Below, one piece after another: positions 7,781 to 17,552 of a stretch of DNA of 64,000 nt. The DNA comes from Sphingomonas alpina. GTDB taxonomy: Bacteria; Pseudomonadota; Alphaproteobacteria; Sphingomonadales; Sphingomonadaceae. A program made the translations under genes and the position numbers. Location of the stretch: the NCBI RefSeq assembly GCF_014490665.1, contig NZ_CP061038.1, forward strand, positions 4,796,501 to 4,860,500, given 5' to 3'. The notes beneath the pieces are model-generated. The model did not search any database. It was not told where the DNA came from and worked only from the letters and a program-made list of their open reading frames with translations. Every line of letters begins with the position of its first letter. The first letter of the stretch is position 1.

Positions 7781-9191
7781 GGCCGACCCCTTTTCCGACT
7801 TACCCAAAACAGACATGGGGCGGCTCGTAGCCGAGGAGGTGGCAGGCGACAACGCCGCGCCGGTCAGCGTCGGTGAGCTGGCGATGAAGCTGAAGCGCGT
7901 GGTCGAGGGCGAGTTCGGCCATGTCCGGCTGCGCGGCGAGATTTCCGGGTACAAGCGCGTCGCCTCGGGCCATGCCTATCTCAGTCTCAAGGACGACAGC
8001 GCGGTCATCGACGGGGTGATCTGGAAGGGGCAGGTGTCGGGCCTCGCCTTTCAGCCGCAAGACGGGGTCGAGGTGATCGCCACCGGCCGGATCACCACCT
8101 ATCCGGGCCGGTCGAAATACCAGATCATCATCGAGCGGATGGAACTGGCCGGCGAGGGCGCGCTGATGGCGCTGCTCGACAAGCTCAAGGCGAAGCTGGC
8201 GGGCGAGGGATTGTTCGACAGCGCGGCGAAAAAGCCGCTTCCGTTCCTGCCGCGCGTCATCGGCGTGATCACGTCGCCGACGGGCGCAGTGATCCGCGAT
8301 ATCCTTCACCGGCTCGAGGATCGTTGTCCGACCCATGTCATCGTCTGGCCGGTGAAGGTGCAGGGCGACGGCGCGGCGGGCGAGGTCGCTGCGGCGCTGC
8401 GTGGATTCGACGCGATCGCGCCGGGCGGCTCGGTACCGCGCCCCGACCTGGTGATCGTGGCGCGCGGTGGCGGGTCGATCGAGGATCTCTGGGCGTTCAA
8501 CGAGGAAGTGGTGGTGCGCGCCATTGCCGCCTGCTCGATCCCGATCATCTCCGCGGTGGGCCATGAAACCGACACGACATTGGCCGATTTCGCGGCCGAT
8601 CTTCGCGCCCCGACACCGACTGCTGCGGCGGAAATGGCGGTGCCGGTGCTTGCCGATCTGCGGCTGACGCTCGACGGTCATGGCCAGCGGATGGAACGGT
8701 GCGCGCGGCGCTATCATGAGCGCGGCCGGGAGCGGCTCGATGCGCTGGTTCGCGTCTTGCCGAAACGCGATGCGCTGCTCGGGCCGCAGCGGCAAAAGGC
8801 CGACGATATGGGTGCGCGGCTCGACCGTGGCCTGGAGCGGCGCGTGACGCTGGCGCGGGGCGCGCTCGACCGTGCCGGTGGGGCGTTGCGGCTGTCGGTA
8901 CTCGAACGCCAGCTCGCCGGCGCGCGCGACCGGCTCGACCGGACCTGGCGGCTGGTCGAATCGCTCAATCCCGACCGGTTGCTCGATCGCGGCTATGTCC
9001 GCGTCTCGGCAAAATTGTCGGGCGCTGTGCTTGCGAGTGCGGCGGCTGCCAGGACGGCGGGGGCCGTCACGCTCCATTTCCGGGACGGAGAAGTCGACGC
9101 GCGGGTTGAGCGCGGCGGCGGCAAGGCATATGACAAGGGAAATGACGGACTGGGTACTCGGCCCAAGCCCGACCAGCCGACCCTGTTGTAA
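7779..9191 (+). CDS. xseA: Exodeoxyribonuclease VII large subunit
   Basis: The 470-residue XseA degrades single-stranded DNA together with XseB, for which I see no gene in the window. An N-terminal OB-fold (about 28-125, [26 protein letters not shown]) precedes the catalytic domain with [58 protein letters not shown] (split here: [20 protein letters not shown]). A coiled-coil region and the C-terminal LLDRGYVRV motif follow. The start ATG 7779 shares two bases with the purD ATG. Confidence 0.96.
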   Translation: MADPFSDLPKTDMGRLVAEEVAGDNAAPVSVGELAMKLKRVVEGEFGHVRLRGEISGYKRVASGHAYLSLKDDSAVIDGVIWKGQVSGLAFQPQDGVEVIATGRITTYPGRSKYQIIIERMELAGEGALMALLDKLKAKLAGEGLFDSAAKKPLPFLPRVIGVITSPTGAVIRDILHRLEDRCPTHVIVWPVKVQGDGAAGEVAAALRGFDAIAPGGSVPRPDLVIVARGGGSIEDLWAFNEEVVVRAIAACSIPIISAVGHETDTTLADFAADLRAPTPTAAAEMAVPVLADLRLTLDGHGQRMERCARRYHERGRERLDALVRVLPKRDALLGPQRQKADDMGARLDRGLERRVTLARGALDRAGGALRLSVLERQLAGARDRLDRTWRLVESLNPDRLLDRGYVRVSAKLSGAVLASAAAARTAGAVTLHFRDGEVDARVERGGGKAYDKGNDGLGTRPKPDQPTLL

Positions 9192-9206
9192 CCGGACCCA
9201 CGCACC

Positions 9207-9410
9207 ATGTTGATGTCGAACACTGATCGCCCCGCGCGGCTCCATTATATGGCCAATGGCTTTCGTGTGCTGACCACCGGCGACCATGTCGTCTGTGCGG
9301 TGTCCGGCGCGCGTATCCCGCTCGAGGATCTGCGCTACTGGAGCGTCGCTGCGCAGGAAGCCTATGCGACTGCCGAGATCGCCACCGAAGCGATGAGCCC
9401 GCCCAGATGA
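9207..9410 (+). CDS. DUF2093 domain-containing protein
   Basis: This 67-residue protein belongs to the small alphaproteobacterial family DUF2093, recognisable by the ARLHYMANGFRVLTTGDHVV core, the VSGARIPLEDLRYWS segment and the AQEAYATAEIA helix. Function is unknown. It lies 15 bases after xseA, and its stop overlaps the next ATG (ATGA at 9407), so it is in the xseA transcription unit. A second in-frame ATG is at 9213. Confidence 0.88.
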   Translation: MLMSNTDRPARLHYMANGFRVLTTGDHVVCAVSGARIPLEDLRYWSVAAQEAYATAEIATEAMSPPR

Positions 9411-10318
9411 ACCGCGTGCGGCGCTGGACCATTGGGGCGGCCGCGCTGATGCTACTCGGAAGCTGCACCACGACGCCGGAGCACGTTCAGGCGCCGCCGC
9501 CATCTCCCCGGATGGACAAGCCCACGCCACAGCTGACTCGCGATCCAGGACCGGTGACCTTCAGTTATAGCGGTCCACGCATGCAGGGCGCCGCGGTGAT
9601 CGGTATCGCGCCCGCCGGCACCAGCCTGCTGACCTTCAACGGCGCTCAGGTGCCGGTGACCGCCGATGGCCGGTTCCTGATCGCCTTCGACCGCGACGCC
9701 GGCCCCTCGGCAACGCTCGTCGCGACGCTGGAGGATGGCCGTCAGGTCGGCGATACGCTGGCCGTCGCCCCGCGCGCATGGCTGATCGAACGGCTCAATA
9801 CCCTGCCCAGATTTCCCAAGCCCGAGCCGGAAATGGCGCGGCTGCGGCCGGCCGAGCTCGCGCAGATCGCTGCCGCGCGAAGGATCCGATCCGATTCGTC
9901 GGGGTGGCGCCAGACGTTTCTATGGCCGACGACCGGGCGTATCACCGGCATGTTCGGGTCGCAGCGCGTCTATCGGGGTGAGCCCGGGGCCTATCATTCG
10001 GGTACCGATGTCGCCAAGCCGACCGGCACGCCGGTGCTGGCGCCGGCCGACGGCGTGGTCATTCTTGCCGCCGATCATCCCTTCACCCTGGAGGGCAATC
10101 TGCTGATGATCGATCACGGCATGGAGCTGAACTCGGCGTTCCTCCATCTGTCGCGGATCGACGTTCGGGTCGGCGAACGCGTCCGTCGCGGCCAGGTGGT
10201 CGGCGCGGTCGGGATGAGCGGCCGCGCCACCGGCCCGCATCTCCACTGGGGTTTGAAGTGGCGCGACGCGCGGATCGACCCGCTGCTGCTTGCAGGGCCG
10301 ATGCCGCGTGCTGAGTAG
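9407..10318 (+). CDS. M23 family metallopeptidase, lipoprotein
   Basis: The 303-residue protein carries a lipoprotein signal (LMLLGSC, Cys around residue 21), a linker and a C-terminal LytM/M23 domain (about 185-300). The zinc motif appears complete: HSGTDVAKPTGTPV supplies HxxxD and HLHWGL supplies the distal histidines. M23 enzymes cut peptidoglycan cross-links in the periplasm. It is translationally coupled to the DUF2093 gene by ATGA overlap. Confidence 0.9.
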   Translation: MNRVRRWTIGAAALMLLGSCTTTPEHVQAPPPSPRMDKPTPQLTRDPGPVTFSYSGPRMQGAAVIGIAPAGTSLLTFNGAQVPVTADGRFLIAFDRDAGPSATLVATLEDGRQVGDTLAVAPRAWLIERLNTLPRFPKPEPEMARLRPAELAQIAAARRIRSDSSGWRQTFLWPTTGRITGMFGSQRVYRGEPGAYHSGTDVAKPTGTPVLAPADGVVILAADHPFTLEGNLLMIDHGMELNSAFLHLSRIDVRVGERVRRGQVVGAVGMSGRATGPHLHWGLKWRDARIDPLLLAGPMPRAE

Positions 10319-10338
10319 GGTGAGCTCGTCCTCCGCGT

Positions 10339-10857
10339 TCAGATAACGCGCTTGACCCGAACCCCCGGCGAGCCGCCGACCCGCAACATGTAGCTGCCAA
10401 GCGCTGCGCGCTTCACCACGACATCGAGGCCGGCCTTCGGAAGACGGTAGAACGGCTTGCTGTCGATCTGGCGCCATACCGAGCCATCGACCAGTCGTAT
10501 CGTCCAGCCATTAATGTCTTCACTGGCCGATGCGATCTTGGATTCGATCTGCGCGACGGTGTCGTCTTCGTCATCACCCCCGAACAGCTTGATGCTTGGC
10601 AGGCTCAGTCCGAACAAAGTGCGCTTCGCCTGGCGCACCTGCTCCTTGTCGACGATGACGAGTTCCTTCGCCTTTTCGGCTGCGTCGAGCGCGGCGACTT
10701 CATTGTCGTAACAGGCCAAGCGGCTGGCAGAATCCTTGACTGCGCGGCAATCGACCAGTCGCTGAAAAGCCTGGGCACGGGCGGGGGGCTCCTTCTCTTT
10801 TGCCAGGGCCGGGCTGGCCGCGAGTCCGGTCAGCAGTGCGGCGTAAAACAGCTTCAT
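10339..10857 (-). CDS. Exported hypothetical protein
   Basis: The 172-residue product starts with a Sec signal peptide (MKLFYAALLTGLAASPALA). The mature part begins with an alpha-helical segment containing CRAVKDSASRLACYD, two cysteines spaced to form a disulfide. A strand-rich C-terminus with SVWRQIDSKPFYRLPKAG follows. This pattern recurs in sphingomonad exported proteins; no enzyme signature is visible. It converges with the M23 gene and is divergent from the large receptor gene. Confidence 0.7.
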   Translation of the reverse strand: MKLFYAALLTGLAASPALAKEKEPPARAQAFQRLVDCRAVKDSASRLACYDNEVAALDAAEKAKELVIVDKEQVRQAKRTLFGLSLPSIKLFGGDDEDDTVAQIESKIASASEDINGWTIRLVDGSVWRQIDSKPFYRLPKAGLDVVVKRAALGSYMLRVGGSPGVRVKRVI

Positions 10858-11086
10858 CGTCTTTCTCCCCGGAAGTCATTCGGCCTTATCGTTCAATTCC
10901 CGGCATCCGCGCTATGTGGCAAGGACGCAACACTATTAAGTCAATTTGCTGCGCCGCAGGCAAATCCGTTTACAGCGCATTGCCGGAAAGGCACTCATCG
11001 CACCATCGCCCGATCTGACGAGAAAATCGCTCGCATATCGGGGACAGCCTCGCGGTCAGGGCCGCGGATGCGAAAGGAACAGGGAC

Positions 11087-14000
11087 GTGAATAAATTTAC
11101 AACCATCGCGAAGCTCAGGAACGGCGCCGCGCCGATCGTGCTGGGCCTGGCGTTGATCTCCGGGCCAGCCTTTGCTCAGGCAGCCGATCCGCAGGCCGCT
11201 GAACTTCCGGCGACTGCCACCGACACCAGCGCGCCGACGGACGACATCGTCGTTACCGGTTCGCGCATCCCGCAGCCGAACCTCGAAGGGCTCAGCCCCG
11301 TCACCATCGTCAGCAACCAGGACATCAAGCTCCAGGGCACGACGCGAATCGAGGACATGCTCAATTCGTTGCCGTCGGTCTATGCAAGCCAGTCCTCGAC
11401 CGTTTCGAACGGTGCCGACGGCACGGCGTCGATCGATCTTCGCGGTTTGGGGACGAGCCGCACGCTCAGCCTGGTCAACGGCCGCCGCCTGCTTCCGGGT
11501 GACCCGAGCCCGACCAGCGGCTCTGCCGCCGATATCAACATCATTCCGGCATCGATCCTGAAGCGCGTCGAAGTGCTGACCGGCGGTGCATCCTCCACCT
11601 ATGGCGCGGACGCGGTTGCGGGCGTCGTCAACTTCATTATCGACACCGACTTCACCGGTGTTCGGCTCGATGGCCAGTACAGCCTGTTTCAGCACAATAA
11701 TCGCGACAAGTTCCTGACGCCGCTGCTGAACGATAAAATCAAGGCCGGCGTCGCTGGCTTCGATTATCCTCAAGGTAATGTCGCTGATGGCGGCACGATC
11801 GACGCCACGATTTCGATCGGCAGCAAATTTGCCGATGATCGCGGTCATGCGCTGGTTTATTTCGGCTACCGGAAGGTCAACGCGGTCTTGCAGTCCAGGC
11901 GCGACTATAGCGCCTGCGTCCTGCAGAACAGCCGAGCAGGCGTGCCGACCTGCGGCGGATCCGCCACCTCGGACAACGGCAATGCGGTCGTGTTTGCCGA
12001 TCCTCGTGGGACCGGTATCACGTCGACGATCTACACTTTCGCGCCCGGCGGCGGATTTAATAATGCCACCAGCCTCTACAACTTCGCCCCGACTAATTAT
12101 TATCAGCGGCCGGACGAGCGCTACACCGCTGGTCTGTTCGCCAATTATGAAATCAATGACTCGATCAAGCCTTACGTCGAGTTCATGTTCATGGACGATC
12201 GAACGGTCGCGCAGATCGCTCCTTCGGGCGATTTCGGTAATACCCAGACGATCAATTCGGACAATCCGCTGCTGTCAGCAGCCCAGCGCGCTATTGTCTT
12301 CACGCCTGGGAACATGATTAACGGGCTCTTCCCCGGAACCACCACACCGATACCGGTCGGGGCGTCGTATAACCCGAATCCGGGGCTTCCAGTTCTCAAT
12401 TTCACCGATCCGGTGACTGGCGCGCAATATCAAAAGGCATTCTTTCAGCTGCTGCGCCGCAATGTTGAAGGCGGTCCCCGCCAATCGGACCTGCAGCACA
12501 CCAATTTCCGTGGCGTGATCGGTACTAAGGGCGACCTGGACAAGGTCTGGTCCTACGATGCCTATTATCAATATGGGCGGTCGAACTATTCGCAGGTCTA
12601 TTCGAACGAGTTCTCGGCCGTGCGTCTCGCCCGAGCACTTGATGTCGTATCCGGTCCTGGGGGTACGCCGATTTGTCGTTCCGCTCGCGACGGAACCGAT
12701 CCGAATTGCGTACCCTATAATGTCTTTGGCGGCGCGGGTGCTGCGAGCCAGGCGTCGGTTGACTATTTGTCCGCGACCGGTTTCCAGAAGGGCCAGACGT
12801 CGGAGCAGATTGCGAGCGTTTCGGTCACCGGTTTGCTGGGCGACTATGGCCTCAAGACCCCTTGGACGAACGACGGAGTGGCGGTGAACTTCGGTGCCGA
12901 GTATCGCAAGGAGTCGCTTGAACTTCAGACTGACAACGCCTTCCAGACCGGTGATCTGACTGGTCAAGGTGGCGCGACGTTGCCGATTTCAGGGAATTTC
13001 CGCGTCCTGGAATTCTTTGGTGAGGCGCAGGTGCCGCTCGTCCATGACAGCTTCATCTACGATCTGTCGCTGAACGCGGGTTATCGCCGCTCATCGTACA
13101 AGACGAGCGCGGACCGGAGTTACGACACCGACACTTTCAAGGTCGGTCTGGAATTCGCGCCGATCCGCGGCGTTCGCTTCCGTGGCACCTACAATCGCGC
13201 TGCACGTGCGCCGAACATTCAGGAACTGTTCGCAACGCCGACGGTGGGTCTCAACGGCTCCACCGATCCCTGCTCTGGCCATCAGATCACGGCGGCGGAA
13301 TTTGGCTGCCGTGCGCAGGGCCTCGTTGTCGGCCAGCAGACGGCCGGCAACCCATCAGGTCAGTATAATGGCCTGATCGGCGGCAACCCCGATCTGCGGC
13401 CCGAAATCGCGACCACCAAGACGGTCGGTATCGTGCTTCAGCCCACGTTCCTGCCTGGTTTCTCGCTGACGGTCGACTGGTTTGACATCAAGATCCGGGA
13501 TACGATCGCACCGCCTGCTCAGGACGCTATCCTCAAGGATTGCGTACTCAACGCGACGGCGACCTTCACGCCATTGTCATGCTCCATGGTCAGGCGCGAT
13601 GCAGCCGGGTCGCTCTGGCTGTCGACCAATGGTTATGTCGATAACATCCCGAACAATCTTGGTACCGCCAATACCCGTGGTATCGAAGTCAACTCGGCCT
13701 GGTCGACCGGCCTCGGCAACTTTGGCAATCTCAGCCTCAGCCTGACAGGCACCTATCTCGACAAATATGCGATCGATAATGGTGTCACCCAGCCCTATGA
13801 CTGCGCCGGCCTTTATGGGCCGACCTGCAGCGCTGGCGGTACCGTCAGCAGCGGCGCGCCAATGCCCAAGTGGCGCCATAAGGCACGTGCCACTCTGACG
13901 CTGCCGGACGGCATCGGTCTCTCGCTGCAGTGGCGCTATGTCGGCAAGGTGAAGGCCGAAACGCTAGAGGCGAACCAGTCGCTCCACGGCGACTTCAACT

Positions 14001-14254
14001 TCGACCCGGGCCTGCACGTCAAGGCGGTCAACTATTTCGATCTGGCCACGACGTTCAACGTTGCCGACAAGTTCACCTTCCGCGTGGGTGCGAACAACAT
14101 CTTCGACAAACAGCCGCCATACATCACCAGCGGCAATGGCGGTCGTGATGGTTCGAACCTGTGCCCGAGCGGTCCGTGCAACGGCAATACCTATCCCGCC
14201 ACCTGGGATGCGCTGGGCCGCTACCTCTATGCGGGTGTAACGCTGGACTTCTAA
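11087..14254 (+). CDS. TonB-dependent outer-membrane receptor (1055 residues)
   Basis: This is a very large outer-membrane transporter. Translation starts at GTG 11087 with upstream AAGGAACAGGGA; a frame extension to 10946 lacks a site and a signal. The signal peptide (GLALISGPAFAQA) is followed by a TonB-box-like DDIVVTGSRI at about residues 53-62, a plug domain (about 70-185, with VNGRRLLPGD and GGASSTYGADAVAGVVNFI), and a beta-barrel that ends in the terminal aromatic YAGVTLDF. Barrels of this length and plug type are common in sphingomonads and import large or unusual substrates by TonB energy. The substrate is unknown. It heads the sulfotransferase/hydroxylase cluster. Confidence 0.93.
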   Translation: MNKFTTIAKLRNGAAPIVLGLALISGPAFAQAADPQAAELPATATDTSAPTDDIVVTGSRIPQPNLEGLSPVTIVSNQDIKLQGTTRIEDMLNSLPSVYASQSSTVSNGADGTASIDLRGLGTSRTLSLVNGRRLLPGDPSPTSGSAADINIIPASILKRVEVLTGGASSTYGADAVAGVVNFIIDTDFTGVRLDGQYSLFQHNNRDKFLTPLLNDKIKAGVAGFDYPQGNVADGGTIDATISIGSKFADDRGHALVYFGYRKVNAVLQSRRDYSACVLQNSRAGVPTCGGSATSDNGNAVVFADPRGTGITSTIYTFAPGGGFNNATSLYNFAPTNYYQRPDERYTAGLFANYEINDSIKPYVEFMFMDDRTVAQIAPSGDFGNTQTINSDNPLLSAAQRAIVFTPGNMINGLFPGTTTPIPVGASYNPNPGLPVLNFTDPVTGAQYQKAFFQLLRRNVEGGPRQSDLQHTNFRGVIGTKGDLDKVWSYDAYYQYGRSNYSQVYSNEFSAVRLARALDVVSGPGGTPICRSARDGTDPNCVPYNVFGGAGAASQASVDYLSATGFQKGQTSEQIASVSVTGLLGDYGLKTPWTNDGVAVNFGAEYRKESLELQTDNAFQTGDLTGQGGATLPISGNFRVLEFFGEAQVPLVHDSFIYDLSLNAGYRRSSYKTSADRSYDTDTFKVGLEFAPIRGVRFRGTYNRAARAPNIQELFATPTVGLNGSTDPCSGHQITAAEFGCRAQGLVVGQQTAGNPSGQYNGLIGGNPDLRPEIATTKTVGIVLQPTFLPGFSLTVDWFDIKIRDTIAPPAQDAILKDCVLNATATFTPLSCSMVRRDAAGSLWLSTNGYVDNIPNNLGTANTRGIEVNSAWSTGLGNFGNLSLSLTGTYLDKYAIDNGVTQPYDCAGLYGPTCSAGGTVSSGAPMPKWRHKARATLTLPDGIGLSLQWRYVGKVKAETLEANQSLHGDFNFDPGLHVKAVNYFDLATTFNVADKFTFRVGANNIFDKQPPYITSGNGGRDGSNLCPSGPCNGNTYPATWDALGRYLYAGVTLDF

Positions 14255-14279
14255 TATCGTCGGAAAATTTCGACTCTTC

Positions 14280-14315
14280 GGGCGGCTGGTCTTCGGATCA
14301 GCCGCCCTTTCTTTT
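14280..14315 (+). terminator. Rho-independent terminator with TTCG tetraloop
   Basis: A 12-bp stem (14280-14291 with 14296-14307, one G-T pair) closes a TTCG loop and is followed by TTTCTTTT. It lies 26 bases after the receptor stop, so the receptor transcript largely ends here, with any downstream transcription by read-through or a separate promoter. Confidence 0.88.
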
Positions 14316-14382
14316 CCCCGTTCTGCCCGGTGATGGCCGCTTTGGATTGCATCGAAGGGGCAGAGCGGTTCAAACTGCAAAG

Positions 14383-16395
14383 ATGACGACTGCATCCATG
14401 CTAGACCCGCTCACCGTCGACGTTCTCAGGCGCGCAATGGGTGCCGCCCAGGGCGGAGACATGCCTCGCGCAATTCAACTGGCCGGGGATGCGCTGTTGC
14501 AAGGCGGCGACACGGTGGCCCTCAATGCGTTTCTCGGTATGGCGCGAGCTCGTATCGGCGATCCTGTCGGCGCAATCCGCCATTTGCGGGAAGCTCATCG
14601 CGGCCGGCCTGATGACGCCACGATCGCTTGCAACCTGATCTCCGCTTTGATCGACTCCGGCGAACTGGCTGGCGCACTCGATATCGCGACGCGCGAATTG
14701 TCCTTCTCGGATCCGACGTTGCGGATCGCGCGCTATCGCGGGTTTCTCGCCCAGTCACTTGAGAATTTCGCAGAAGCGGCCGAAGCCTATGAGTATGTGA
14801 TCGCGCGCGCGCCGAATGATTTCGAGAGTTTCAATAACCTGGGCAATGCGAGATCGGCGTTGGGCGATTTCGACGGTAGTGTCGCCGCTCTTCAGCGAGC
14901 GGTTGAGCTCGACCCATCAGCTCCTCCCACACGCCTGAACCTCGCATCCGTACTTCGCGCGGCCGGTCGACCCGCGGAAGTCGAAAGCGTGCTGCGCACT
15001 GCTGCCAAGGATTTCCCGCAGGATGCCCGCTCTCTGCGTGAGCTCTATATCGAACTGAAACGTGACGGGCGGCAGGACGAGGCGTGGTGGGCAATCGAGG
15101 AGGCCGTCACGCGCGATCCCGACGATGCAGACCTGCAGCTCAAATATGGCGTCGAATGTGGATTGATCCAGCGGGTCGACGATGCGGAGCGCGCCTATCG
15201 CAAGGTCGTGGCTCTCGAGCCGCAGCAGATGGATGCCTATGCCGGTCTGGCAATCCAATACGAACACACCAATCGCGAGGAGGAATTCGCGCCGCTGATT
15301 GCGCTCGCCGAGGCGAATGGCGTGGACCGGGGCGCGCTCGAGTTCCTGCGGGCGATGGAGCATCGTCGGGCCGGGCGGTTTGAGGAGGGGCTCAAGAGCC
15401 TGACGATGGTGCCGCCCGAGTTCGAGCCGGAACGCAGCGCACATCTTCGTGGGACGCTATTGGATCGGCTCGGCCGGTCAGATGAGGCCTTCGCCGCGTT
15501 CGCCGAAACCAGTCGGTTGCACCAGGGAAACCCCGTCGATCCCATTTCCCGCGCCGCCGATTTTCGTGCGGAAATTCGTCAGGAGGTTGCCTTGCTCACA
15601 CCGGCGTGGCGGACGAGCTGGTCTCGGGAAACGGTCGTGCCGGAGCGGCCGGATCCGGTTTTCCTCGTTGGCTTTCCGCGATCGGGTACGACGTTGCTCG
15701 ACACGATCCTGATGGGTCATCCCGATACAGTCGTGCTGGAGGAAAAACCTCCATTGAGCCTGACCGATAAGGCGATTGGTGGGCTGGCGGCCATTCCGAC
15801 GCTCGATGCGCTCGGCATCGCCGATGCACGCCGACATTACTTCGATGAGGTGAATAAAATTCAGGAGGTCGAAACATCAAGCCTCCTGATCGATAAATCG
15901 CCGCTCTTCCTGCATAAGGTACCGCTCATTCAGCGCCTTTTCCCGAATGCGCGATTCATTTTGGCGCTACGCCATCCATGCGACGTTCTCCTGAGTTGTT
16001 TCATGAGCAATTTTCGCCTGAATCCGGCGATGTCCAACTTTCTTCGGCTCGATGACGCAGCCGAGTTTTATGACCTGACGTTCCAGCATTGGGAAAGATC
16101 GCGTGCGTTGTTCCCGATCAATGTACATACGATTTTCTATGAGCGATTGATCGACGACGTCGAGGGGGAGGTTCGCCCGCTGTTCGATTTTCTCGGTCTG
16201 GAATGGCATGCCGATGCGCTCGACCATCAGCGTACCGCCAAGAAGCGCGGCTTGATCACGACCGCAAGCTATTCACAGGTAACGGAGCCGATCTACAAAC
16301 GCGCCGCCGGTCGCTGGGAACGCTACCGGCCACATCTGGAGCTGATCCTGCCAGTGCTTGAGCCTTGGATAGCGAAGTTCGGTTATTCGCTTTGA
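14383..16395 (+). CDS. TPR-repeat sulfotransferase
   Basis: The 670-residue protein has about ten tetratricopeptide-like helix pairs (about 10-410, for example FESFNNLGNARSALGDFDGS and DPDDADLQLKYGVECG) followed by a sulfotransferase domain (about 425-665). The PAPS 5'-phosphosulfate loop is VFLVGFPRSGTTLLDTIL near residue 425, and LALRHPCDVLLSCFMSNF is the 3'-phosphate-binding segment. It has no signal peptide and is probably cytoplasmic. The family transfers sulfate to proteins or small molecules; the TPR part suggests a protein target. ATG 14383 is chosen, with ATG 14398 possible. The next gene starts 2 bases after its stop. Confidence 0.9.
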   Translation: MTTASMLDPLTVDVLRRAMGAAQGGDMPRAIQLAGDALLQGGDTVALNAFLGMARARIGDPVGAIRHLREAHRGRPDDATIACNLISALIDSGELAGALDIATRELSFSDPTLRIARYRGFLAQSLENFAEAAEAYEYVIARAPNDFESFNNLGNARSALGDFDGSVAALQRAVELDPSAPPTRLNLASVLRAAGRPAEVESVLRTAAKDFPQDARSLRELYIELKRDGRQDEAWWAIEEAVTRDPDDADLQLKYGVECGLIQRVDDAERAYRKVVALEPQQMDAYAGLAIQYEHTNREEEFAPLIALAEANGVDRGALEFLRAMEHRRAGRFEEGLKSLTMVPPEFEPERSAHLRGTLLDRLGRSDEAFAAFAETSRLHQGNPVDPISRAADFRAEIRQEVALLTPAWRTSWSRETVVPERPDPVFLVGFPRSGTTLLDTILMGHPDTVVLEEKPPLSLTDKAIGGLAAIPTLDALGIADARRHYFDEVNKIQEVETSSLLIDKSPLFLHKVPLIQRLFPNARFILALRHPCDVLLSCFMSNFRLNPAMSNFLRLDDAAEFYDLTFQHWERSRALFPINVHTIFYERLIDDVEGEVRPLFDFLGLEWHADALDHQRTAKKRGLITTASYSQVTEPIYKRAAGRWERYRPHLELILPVLEPWIAKFGYSL

Positions 16396-16397
16396 CC

Positions 16398-17552
16398 ATG
16401 AGCTTGGCATCTCTTCTGGGGGAGGCTGATCGGGCTCTAGCCGCGCAGGACTTTACCCGAGCTCAGAAGCTGTTGCGCGAAGCGGCTCTGGCGCAGCCGG
16501 AGGATCTGTCGATCTTCTTGAAACTAGCCGGGGTCAGCCGTGCTATCGGCCAGTTCGGCGTCGCGCTCGATGCCGTGCATCGCGCACTCTCTCTCTCCCC
16601 ACTGGATTTTACCGCGCTTCTCATGCGAGCCGGGCTATTGGATCGAGCGGGGGATCCAATGGCGGGGGAGGCTTGGGGCCATGCCCTTGCCCAGAAGCCG
16701 GATGGTCAGTTACCGCCGCAGATGGCCGCGGTACTTGCGGAGGGGGAGCGTCGGCACGCTGCCTGGCTCGATGCGCGCGAGCAGCGATTGGAAGCCGCGA
16801 TGGCCGTTGCTGAGCAACAAGCGGATGACGAGGAGCGGAAACGCATCGCGCGTTTCAGGAGCAATGCGCTGCGCCGCACACGACATTTTCACAGTGAGCC
16901 GACCCATTTTCATTTTCCAGGTCTGGTTGAGCGCGAATTCCATCCCCGCACACTGTTCCCATGGCTGGCCGAGCTCGAAGCGGAAACCCGAATCATCGTT
17001 GCCGAGCTGGAAGCAGTCATGTCGGCCGAGCGCGCTGAGCTTGTGCCATACATCCAATACGCGGACCACCTTCCGCTTCAGCAATGGCGGCCCTTGAACC
17101 ACAATGCCGATTGGACGGCCATTCACCTATGGAAGAACGGTCATAAGGTCGAGGCCAACTCCCGCCATTGTCCGCGCACTCTCGAACTGCTCGAACGACT
17201 TCCCCAGCCAGTGATACCGGGTGCCTCGCCCAATGCGATGTTTTCGCTGCTTGCGCCAAGGACCCAGATTCCACCGCATGTCGGCATCAACAATGGACGG
17301 CTGGTCTGCCATCTTCCGCTCGTTGTGCCGGCAGGCTGCTGGTTTCGTGTCGGTGCCGAACGGCGACACTGGCAGCGTGGAGAAGCCTTTATATTCGACG
17401 ACACCATTGAGCATGAAGCGGCGAATCCAACCGATCAGCTTCGCATCGTCTTCATTTGCGATATTTGGCACCCCGATCTCAGCACTATCGAGCGTGAGGC
17501 GATCGCGGCGCTTATCGCTGCCGAAGACGGAGTATCGGCGGTTGGCCTGTGA
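16398..17552 (+). CDS. TPR-containing aspartyl/asparaginyl beta-hydroxylase-like protein
   Basis: The 384-residue protein has a short N-terminal TPR segment (about 4-100, with AAQDFTRAQKLLREAALAQP), a helical linker, and a C-terminal Asp/Asn hydroxylase fold (PF05118, about 190-375). Diagnostic parts are the IPPHVGINNGRLVCHLPL strand pair, GCWFRVG, and FIFDDTIEHEAANPTD. The first and last carry histidines equivalent to the iron ligands, and the first also the RLVCHLPL arginine used for 2-oxoglutarate. The family hydroxylates Asp/Asn in proteins. The last four bases overlap the next gene (GTGA at 17549). Confidence 0.87.
   Translation: MSLASLLGEADRALAAQDFTRAQKLLREAALAQPEDLSIFLKLAGVSRAIGQFGVALDAVHRALSLSPLDFTALLMRAGLLDRAGDPMAGEAWGHALAQKPDGQLPPQMAAVLAEGERRHAAWLDAREQRLEAAMAVAEQQADDEERKRIARFRSNALRRTRHFHSEPTHFHFPGLVEREFHPRTLFPWLAELEAETRIIVAELEAVMSAERAELVPYIQYADHLPLQQWRPLNHNADWTAIHLWKNGHKVEANSRHCPRTLELLERLPQPVIPGASPNAMFSLLAPRTQIPPHVGINNGRLVCHLPLVVPAGCWFRVGAERRHWQRGEAFIFDDTIEHEAANPTDQLRIVFICDIWHPDLSTIEREAIAALIAAEDGVSAVGL

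Noticed and set aside
7800..9530. A 576-codon open frame opposite xseA
   Set aside because: It is the antisense shadow of a clear, full-length xseA in a high-GC region; its composition is Arg/His-rich with no motif and no ribosome site.
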